NCBI GenBank assembly: GCA_027069035.1
Contig: JALXFI010000355.1
Location: 1-12,056 of the forward strand
Source: a bacterium
GTDB taxonomy: Bacteria > Desulfobacterota > GWC2-55-46 > S146-80 > JALXFI01
DNA length: 12,056 nt
Direction: 5' to 3'
In this document: in pieces, positions 6,930 to 12,056 of the stretch
Layout of the letters: each line of letters opens with the position of its first letter
Numbering within the stretch: position 1 is the stretch's first letter
Notes under the pieces: generated by a model
Told to the model about the DNA's origin: nothing
The model's input: only the letters and a program-made list of their open reading frames with translations
Databases searched by the model: none
Program-made: the position numbers and the translations under genes

Positions 6930-6957
6930 CAATCCCTGCGGCAAGCCACGGGGATTG
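6930..6957. repeat. Imperfect palindrome/hairpin just upstream of the M50 ribosome site
   Basis: CAATCCC (6930-6936) pairs with GGGATTG (6951-6957). The stem continues through a T-G pair, a G-C pair, one mismatch and two further G-C pairs to a loop of CAAG. On the minus-strand transcript it would lie a few nucleotides before the GAGGGA of the protease gene. It resembles the dispersed hairpin repeats with AATCCC...GGGATT ends; the hairpin at 3905-3928 shares the same outer bases. Confidence 0.6.
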
Positions 6958-7007
6958 CACTCGTTTTGTATTTTTAAGATATAATTCCCATGGTTTTAAA
7001 ATATCCT

Positions 7008-7036
7008 TTTACATAAAAAGAGCAATGTAATACTAT
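7008..7036 (+). promoter_or_regulatory. Predicted promoter of larE
   Basis: TTTACA (7008-7013) and TACTAT (7031-7036) are separated by 17 nt, five and four matches to the sigma70 consensus. Transcription would begin near 7043, followed by AGAGG six nucleotides before the larE ATG. Confidence 0.4.
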
Positions 7037-7062
7037 AACAGTATAGGATTAAGAGGTAAAGT

Positions 7063-7881
7063 ATGAGTTTGGAAAAACTTGAAGACCTTAAAAGTATTTT
7101 AAAGGATATGGACTCTGTTCTTGTTGCATTTTCAGGCGGGGCCGACAGCGCCTTTCTGCTCAAGGTTGCAAACGATGTATTAAAGGAGAAAGTTGTGGCC
7201 TTTACAGCTACATCCCCCACCTATCCTCTTGTGGAATATAAAAATGCGTGCGCGCTTGCAGAGGAATTCGGTGTAAGGCATATAATTGTAGAATCCAATG
7301 AGCTTGAGATAGAAAACTTTGCCGCAAATAATGAAAAACGCTGTTATTACTGTAAGAGCGAACTTTTTACCATTGCATGGGCTGAGGCCGCAAAATTGAA
7401 TATCCGCTGGGTCGCTGACGGGAGCAATACAGACGACCTTAAGGATTACAGGCCGGGGAGAGATGCCGCAAAAGAAAAAAATGTAAGAAGCCCGCTTGTT
7501 GAGGCAAACCTCTCCAAAGAAGAGATTCGCACTCTAAGCAGGCGGATGGGCATTAAGACATGGGACAGGCCTGCTTCAGCCTGTCTTTCTTCACGTTTCC
7601 CCTATGGCACCAAGATAACACCTGAACGGGTCAGGTTGGTTGAAAGATGTGAAGATATCCTTAGAGAAAACGGTTTTAAACAGTTCAGGGTAAGATTTCA
7701 CGGAGATGTGGCAAGAATAGAAACGACTAAGGAAGAGTTTCCAAGATTTTTTCAGGACAAAATGCGCAACAAGATAATCAACGGCTTTAAAGAGGCGGGT
7801 TTTATCTATACGTCACTTGACCTTCAGGGCTACAGGACAGGAAGCCTCAATGAAGCCCTCGGGAAGAAGGCGCCTTCATAA
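7063..7881 (+). CDS. larE: LarE-family ATP-dependent sulfur transferase (nickel-pincer cofactor)
   Basis: LarE adenylates the pyridine-dicarboxylate precursor and adds sulfur while building the nickel-pincer nucleotide cofactor of lactate racemase and related enzymes. In these 272 residues the ATP-binding PP-loop is AFSGGADSAFLL (22-33). DGSNTDDLKDYRPGRDA (119-135) and PASACLSSRFPYGTKIT (170-186) are family signatures, the latter holding Cys174, equivalent to the sulfur-donating cysteine of Lactobacillus LarE. RCYYCK adds Cys94 and Cys97; members with these three cysteines are reported to bind a [4Fe-4S] cluster instead of sacrificing a protein cysteine. The start is supported by AGAGG. No larA, larB or larC is in the window, so the client enzyme is elsewhere. 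The 3' end overlaps the convergent neighbouring gene by 35 nt. Confidence 0.92.
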   Translation: MSLEKLEDLKSILKDMDSVLVAFSGGADSAFLLKVANDVLKEKVVAFTATSPTYPLVEYKNACALAEEFGVRHIIVESNELEIENFAANNEKRCYYCKSELFTIAWAEAAKLNIRWVADGSNTDDLKDYRPGRDAAKEKNVRSPLVEANLSKEEIRTLSRRMGIKTWDRPASACLSSRFPYGTKITPERVRLVERCEDILRENGFKQFRVRFHGDVARIETTKEEFPRFFQDKMRNKIINGFKEAGFIYTSLDLQGYRTGSLNEALGKKAPS

Positions 7882-10543
7882 ATGTCCTGTCTATCCATTT
7901 GTTCAAGTGGTATTTGAAGAAGAGTTTATAAAAATCAGAATCCTTTTTTATAATCTCATAGACCGTTGTCGACCCGCCTGGCTCGAACCCTCTGAATGTC
8001 AGGTTACCGACATGCCTGAATACAAGTATTTCTTCGCCCTTAAAACTCCTCCTTATACTGAACCAGAAATTAAGTACATCTTCAAAAAAGAAGAACCTCT
8101 CTTTAATCTCCTCTGCAAGTTCTTTAACCGGTATCTTTTTGTTGAAATGAAGGGTCGTCGCCTTTGTCTCTCTTCTGAATGCCTTAAGTGCACGTCCACT
8201 TAAGGCCTGACCGATATTGTATATATCTTTAACAGGTTTTAGAAATTCAAGGGAGGTAAAAGACCCCCCGACTACCGCCTTTTTCAAATCCGCATATACA
8301 GTATTTGCAACATGGCCGGCTATGTTCTTTGAGTCTTCCAACCCCTTTTTTATCAGTGCATTCTCAATCTTCGCCGCAGTGGGAAAGTCGATAACTATCC
8401 TGTACGTCCTTCCTATATACACACTGAAAGGCAGGGTAAGATACGGTTTTTTCAATTCAACCCTTTTTTGCTCAAGTATAGAGTCCAGCCTTGCCTTTAC
8501 AAGGCCGCTGCGGCCTACGCCTCTTGCCGCTTCATTTATCTTTTCTCCTATAGTGACATTTATCTCTCCCCAAAGATCGTTCCTTAAATAGACCTCTTCC
8601 GCCATAGCGCCATAGGAGATGTAAAGCCCCGACATCATCTCTTTCTTTTTCATCTCCTCTATATCATCTCTGTAGGCGCTTTCCAAACCGCCCTCCTCGT
8701 CCATAAGGTCTATTATATCCCTGCCTTGAGTGGCCGCTTTTTTTGAAGAGATGCTTTTCTTCAATTTACCATATGAAGCCTTAAGCTCGTCCGCCATCTT
8801 CCGAACGAGTTGAGGAGTAAGCTTCTCTGCAAGCTCTCTGCGGTAAATATCCATGATGGCCTGAATATCCTCCGCAAGATATACAAGAGAGGATACGGTG
8901 CCGGAAAAAATTATCGCGTCGCCCAAGAGATTTTTCAGCTTTACGCCTATGGCTTCTTCCGTTATGTCCTTACCAAGACCGTATTTGCTTGCAACCTCTA
9001 TTATGGGATTGAAAAATTTCGCCTTCATGAAATCAGCCATCGCGATCTCTTTTGTCCTAAATGTCTTTCTTGTAAAATCCTTCATGTCTATAAAGAGATA
9101 ACCTTCCTCTGAACTTGAACTCCCTTTGAGAATAGACCTTGTATCAGCAGAGAATCTGTAAATCCGCCCTTTTGTATAATCCTCCATTATCTCATCTTCA
9201 ACAAAGTCCTCTCTCCTGTTCTTCATCAGCTTACATAGGAAAGATAACCGCTCATCCATAACTTGGTCAAACCTGTAGGCAAGATAACCCTTAACTGCAT
9301 CCCTGATATTGCTTTCTGAAGGAACTTGTTTAGTGCGTCGCCCCTTAAACCACCGCTTGTTCAATGTGGCGGCCTTATGCATCTTTTCAAGCACAGAGAG
9401 CCTGTTTTTTTCATTAGGGAAGGATTCCTTAAGGATGTCTATCGCCTTACAAACCTCCTTGTTTGCTTCTTCTTCTAAAAAAATCTTTAAAAGAGATTTT
9501 TCATCCCTTAAAAATTGAACCAAAAACTTGTGCTCTTTTACCTGATGATCATCAAACGAAGCAATGTATATTAAAAGCTGGGTCTTAAATGTCCTGAGTT
9601 TACTCTCTAAAATGATCAGTTCATTAATGCCCTTGTCCTTTCCAGCTTTTTCGCATAAACTCTCTATCATCTGTTCCGGCTCATCCATCTCTGTACAATC
9701 ACATTTGTCCAGCCTGTAAAGGGTCTCAAAGATATCATGACTTATTGAGTATGGATTGAAACGATATTTAAGGAACTCTTTTTTTATAAAAACAAAGTTT
9801 ATAGGGGTTATAAGGCTCCTTAATAAAAAACAGGTGCTGTCAATATCTGCAAGAGGCAACTCTTCCTTTACCATAGATATCGCACCCTGTATCGCCTCTT
9901 TAAGGATTAAATATAATATAAGGCCGATATAGTATTCCCATTTTTCATAGCCGATGCCCCTTATACCGATCCTTTTAATGACGTCTTTGGCGCTGTCAAG
10001 GGATGCCGTTACCGCAAGATGGGTGATGAAGGCCGTTCTCTCCTTTGCTTCCAAATAAATCTCTTCCTTTAACGATTTTTTATAAATAGCCGTTAAATTC
10101 TCAAACAATACACGACCGGCGCCTTTTTGCCCCAGCCACACCTTGAGCACCCCCATATCAAGAATAGGCACGTAGTAAAGAAGAGAGTGTATTGTATTAT
10201 TGCTTAGAGGCAGCCTATCAAATGAAAGAAGTCTGTATGAAGGGGCAGGCAGTTCTCTTATACGCCCGGGAAGTTTTGATGCAAAAAGTTTTTCCAACTC
10301 TTCGGGGCTTTTGTCCTCCATCCGGTTTTTTACATAAAATGCAAGCTCCATAAGAGAGGTTTTAAATACCCTGAGATCACTGCTGCCGAAGACAAAAGGC
10401 ACCTTGAGCTCCCCATGGGCGTCTCCTATGGCAAAACGCAGTTGCTGCGGCTCCAATGTCCATACACCTTTAGCCTTAAGGACATTTGTTCTGCATGCCT
10501 TTGTTAGTATAGAGAGCCTTTCTTTTACAATAGATATGGACAT
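7847..10543 (-). CDS. Large protein with a divergent class III nucleotide cyclase-like domain
   Basis: I do not recognise this 898-residue protein as a whole. Residues 1-460 are mostly helical, without a signal peptide or clear membrane segment. Residues about 481-720 read as a class III adenylate/guanylate cyclase homology domain: GYLFIDMKDFT (481-491, Asp486 as first metal ligand), NLLGDAIIF (538-546, Asp542 as second), and TIGEKINEAAR (664-674, Asn670 and Arg674 as the transition-state pair). YISYGAM (641-647) fits the strand before it. The lysine usual three residues before GD is Asn538, and the other substrate-selecting position is Val663. About 95 residues separate the GD motif from that strand; an extra helical stretch (about 560-635) accounts for it. 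Residues 720-898 are unassigned. The ATG at 10543 has AAGG 6 nt upstream. Whether it makes cAMP, another cyclic nucleotide, or nothing is not decided by sequence. Confidence 0.85.
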   Translation of the reverse strand: MSISIVKERLSILTKACRTNVLKAKGVWTLEPQQLRFAIGDAHGELKVPFVFGSSDLRVFKTSLMELAFYVKNRMEDKSPEELEKLFASKLPGRIRELPAPSYRLLSFDRLPLSNNTIHSLLYYVPILDMGVLKVWLGQKGAGRVLFENLTAIYKKSLKEEIYLEAKERTAFITHLAVTASLDSAKDVIKRIGIRGIGYEKWEYYIGLILYLILKEAIQGAISMVKEELPLADIDSTCFLLRSLITPINFVFIKKEFLKYRFNPYSISHDIFETLYRLDKCDCTEMDEPEQMIESLCEKAGKDKGINELIILESKLRTFKTQLLIYIASFDDHQVKEHKFLVQFLRDEKSLLKIFLEEEANKEVCKAIDILKESFPNEKNRLSVLEKMHKAATLNKRWFKGRRTKQVPSESNIRDAVKGYLAYRFDQVMDERLSFLCKLMKNRREDFVEDEIMEDYTKGRIYRFSADTRSILKGSSSSEEGYLFIDMKDFTRKTFRTKEIAMADFMKAKFFNPIIEVASKYGLGKDITEEAIGVKLKNLLGDAIIFSGTVSSLVYLAEDIQAIMDIYRRELAEKLTPQLVRKMADELKASYGKLKKSISSKKAATQGRDIIDLMDEEGGLESAYRDDIEEMKKKEMMSGLYISYGAMAEEVYLRNDLWGEINVTIGEKINEAARGVGRSGLVKARLDSILEQKRVELKKPYLTLPFSVYIGRTYRIVIDFPTAAKIENALIKKGLEDSKNIAGHVANTVYADLKKAVVGGSFTSLEFLKPVKDIYNIGQALSGRALKAFRRETKATTLHFNKKIPVKELAEEIKERFFFFEDVLNFWFSIRRSFKGEEILVFRHVGNLTFRGFEPGGSTTVYEIIKKDSDFYKLFFKYHLNKWIDRTFMKAPSSRGLH
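7866..7877. repeat. 12-bp perfect palindrome inside the overlapping gene ends
   Basis: GAAGGCGCCTTC is its own reverse complement and lies in the 35-nt convergent overlap. Because of the symmetry both strands encode Lys-Ala-Pro-Ser: LarE ends KKAPS, and the large protein reads MKAPSSRGLH. It could form a short hairpin in both transcripts but is not followed by a T-run on either side. Confidence 0.7.
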
Positions 10544-10557
10544 AAAAAGCCTTGAGA

Positions 10558-10586
10558 TTGACCCGTAAAAGTGATAGCCTTACAAA
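10558..10586 (+). promoter_or_regulatory. Candidate promoter giving a leaderless hydrolase transcript
   Basis: TTGACC (10558-10563), 17 nt, then TACAAA (10581-10586) places the transcription start at or next to the ATG at 10590. No Shine-Dalgarno precedes that ATG. The whole divergent gap is only 46 bp, so this promoter and that of the large cyclase-like gene must overlap or lie inside the opposite gene. Confidence 0.3.
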
Positions 10587-10589
10587 ACT

Positions 10590-11348
10590 ATGAAGATAAC
10601 CTTCCTTGGATGCGGCACATCCACCGGGGTGCCGGTTATAGGCTGCAAGTGCCCTGTCTGCACTTCAAACAACAAAAAAAACAGAAGGCTTCGTGCATCC
10701 ATCTTAATTCGGCATAAAAACAAAAATATCCTTGTAGATACCTCAACAGACCTGCGGCAGCAGGCATTAAGGCATTCAATAAACCAGATAGACGCTGTAC
10801 TCTTTACCCACCCGCATGCAGACCACCTTCACGGCATCGACGAACTTAGAAGTTTCAACCTCATTCAGAATAACCATATACCATGTTACGGCAATAAGGA
10901 AACAATAGAACGTATTAAGATCTATTTCAAGTACATATTTCAAAATTTTGTAAAGGAAGGCTGGAAGCCTCACCTTGAAACACATATTATAGACGGCCAT
11001 ATCTCAATACCGCCTTTAAAGATACTCCCCATTGAAGTATATCATGGTAAAATGAAGGTGCTATCGTTCAGGATAGATAAAACAGCATATGTTACCGACT
11101 GCAGCAAGATACCGGAGGATTCCGTTAAACAGTTGATGGATTTAGACCTTCTTATCCTTGATGCACTCCGTCAAAAACCCCACTTTACACACTTCAACAT
11201 CGATGAAGCCGTAGATATGGTCAAGATATTAAAACCTAAAAGGGCTATATTTACCCATCTAAGCCATAATGTGGATTACGATGCAACGGGAAGCACCCTT
11301 CCCCCTCATGTCGAACTTGCATATGACGGCATGGAGATAACGCTTTAA
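10590..11348 (+). CDS. PhnP-like metallo-beta-lactamase-fold hydrolase
   Basis: A 252-residue cytoplasmic metallohydrolase. The start ITFLGCGTSTGVPVIGC is followed by KCPVC; Cys19, Cys21 and Cys24 match the extra zinc-binding cysteine knot seen in PhnP. The metal motif THPHADHLHGIDELR (73-87) gives His74, His76, Asp78 and His79. Further likely ligands are His152 in VYHGK, Asp170 in VTDCS, and His223 in FTHLSHN. E. coli PhnP cleaves phosphoribosyl 1,2-cyclic phosphate and also acts on 2',3'-cyclic nucleotides, but it belongs to a phosphonate operon. No phn genes are here, so a different cyclic phosphodiester or ester substrate is possible. The gene is divergent from the cyclase-like gene with a 46-bp gap, lacks a ribosome site, and has no obvious terminator in the AT-rich 86 nt downstream. 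Confidence 0.87.
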   Translation: MKITFLGCGTSTGVPVIGCKCPVCTSNNKKNRRLRASILIRHKNKNILVDTSTDLRQQALRHSINQIDAVLFTHPHADHLHGIDELRSFNLIQNNHIPCYGNKETIERIKIYFKYIFQNFVKEGWKPHLETHIIDGHISIPPLKILPIEVYHGKMKVLSFRIDKTAYVTDCSKIPEDSVKQLMDLDLLILDALRQKPHFTHFNIDEAVDMVKILKPKRAIFTHLSHNVDYDATGSTLPPHVELAYDGMEITL

Positions 11349-11434
11349 TTTTCAATATATCAACATTAACGGCATACACATTGTATTTTACAATTATTGA
11401 GTTAACTTATCATAAATACATTTTATCCTGTCTG

Positions 11435-12056
11435 TCATTCTACCAAACATGGAACCATTGCGGCGTCTTCCATGCCGTGAAGTATCTTTTTATCCGACGG
11501 ACAAAGCGTGGCAAGTATCCCTGAAAGCCTTACCTCCTCTCCGCAAACAAAGTAATACGGGGTAAACCTTGCCCGCACCTCAACATCCTCTATCGAGCCC
11601 CTTGTCTTATTAAATAGTCTCACACGTGTCTTTCTTGCCTTTTTAAATTCCTGTAGAATATGGGGAGAGGTGTAGAAGTTTGAAAGGGCGCTGTCCACTT
11701 CTTTGCCCCATTCTTCCATACTCATGTCGTGGCCGATGACCACGCCTCTGCTTCCCCATGCCCGTTCAGAAAAACCGGATGGCTTTATAACATACCTTCT
11801 CTCCTTCTGTGTGCAGCGTTTAAGAAATTTCCATGAAGCGACCCCGCCGCCTCTGAACTCAATAAACGGTATACTCGCAATAGGCGGCACAGGCCTTGGG
11901 TCCAATATCCATGTTAAAGGGAATAATGCCTTAAGTCTTTCGTACCCGTATTCACCCAGTTCATCATGCCAAAAACCTCTTAATAGGGGATTATGAAAAA
12001 GCGCAAATGCAAGTTTCTCTTCAAGGAATGTTTTTATAGGGGGAGTGATGACAACC
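11435..12056 (-). CDS. ATP-grasp-like conserved protein, C-terminal part (runs off right edge)
   Basis: The frame is open from the window edge to the stop at 11435, giving 206 residues. Starting at the TTG at 11905 would cut the conserved stretch LFPLTWILDPRPVPPI, so the true start lies beyond the window. RRYVIKPSGFSERAWGSRGV (about 87-106 of the visible part) looks like the ATP-binding strand and glycine-rich loop of ATP-grasp ligases, with Lys91 as the nucleotide contact. PHILQEF (130-136) and the later VRARFTPYYFVCGEEVRLSG resemble the following strand and metal-binding segment. HGMEDAAMVPCLVE closes the protein. I do not recognise a named family; a ligase joining a carboxylate to an amine is a family-level guess. 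It is convergent with the upstream hydrolase gene. Confidence 0.6.
   Translation of the reverse strand, partial: VVITPPIKTFLEEKLAFALFHNPLLRGFWHDELGEYGYERLKALFPLTWILDPRPVPPIASIPFIEFRGGGVASWKFLKRCTQKERRYVIKPSGFSERAWGSRGVVIGHDMSMEEWGKEVDSALSNFYTSPHILQEFKKARKTRVRLFNKTRGSIEDVEVRARFTPYYFVCGEEVRLSGILATLCPSDKKILHGMEDAAMVPCLVE

Noticed and set aside
6916..6960. GTG start adding 15 residues to the M50 protease
   Set aside because: The added part is the hairpin region, and the ATG at 6915 has a proper ribosome site.
7817..8203. 128-codon plus-strand open frame over the end of larE and the large gene
   Set aside because: No ribosome site, starts inside larE in another frame, and is antisense to the coherent 898-residue protein.
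11380..11394. ATTGTA-TTT-TACAAT small hairpin between the convergent genes as a terminator
   Set aside because: Six A/T-rich pairs with a 3-nt loop and no following T-run on either strand are too weak to call.
11903..11905. TTG as the start of the right-edge gene
   Set aside because: The same frame stays open to the window edge and the upstream residues look like part of a conserved protein.
1..12056. CRISPR arrays, tRNA or rRNA genes, transposases, phage genes
   Set aside because: No regularly spaced direct repeats, cloverleaf-like segments, or matching protein families were seen.

Overview
This looks like a chromosomal stretch from an anaerobic or facultatively anaerobic bacterium with moderate G+C. 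The evidence is a complete four-subunit pyruvate:ferredoxin oxidoreductase operon, a LarE-type nickel-cofactor sulfur transferase, and short palindromic intergenic repeats with no phage or transposase genes nearby. Protein style and repeat style remind me of Nitrospirota or Desulfobacterota, but nothing here fixes the phylum and I could not run a search.

Layout. Positions 1-3658, minus strand: a porGDAB operon (porG 3658-3113, porD 3107-2844, porA 2841-1663, porB 1670-762) with gaps of 5 and 2 nt and one 8-nt overlap. A good sigma70-like promoter lies upstream at 3729-3700. It is followed by a 17-bp perfect inverted repeat and a truncated MidA/NDUFAF7-type methyltransferase that runs off the left edge. 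Positions 3659-3983: a 325-nt non-coding divergent region holding two predicted promoters and a cluster of nested or competing inverted repeats. 3984-4727, plus strand: a stand-alone class I methyltransferase. 4775-6915, minus strand: a three-gene cluster (M50 site-2-type membrane protease, CDF metal transporter, small cytochrome b5-like protein). 7063-7881, plus: larE. 7847-10543, minus: an 898-residue protein whose middle contains what I read as a divergent class III nucleotide cyclase domain. 10590-11348, plus: a PhnP-like metallo-beta-lactamase-fold hydrolase. 11435-12056, minus: the C-terminal part of an ATP-grasp-like protein that runs off the right edge.

How the genes fit together. The por operon links pyruvate and acetyl-CoA to ferredoxin. 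The protease, CDF and b5 genes may form a membrane or metal-related unit. The most intriguing part is 7847-11348. The cyclase-like protein and a hydrolase of a family known to cleave cyclic phosphodiesters are divergent neighbours only 46 bp apart, which could be a make-and-break pair for a cyclic phosphate or nucleotide. That pairing is inference. The cyclase domain keeps its metal-binding aspartates and its transition-state Asn/Arg pair, but the substrate-selecting positions are changed and there is an extra helical insertion of roughly 50-60 residues. No rRNA, tRNA, CRISPR array, insertion sequence or convincing intrinsic terminator was found.
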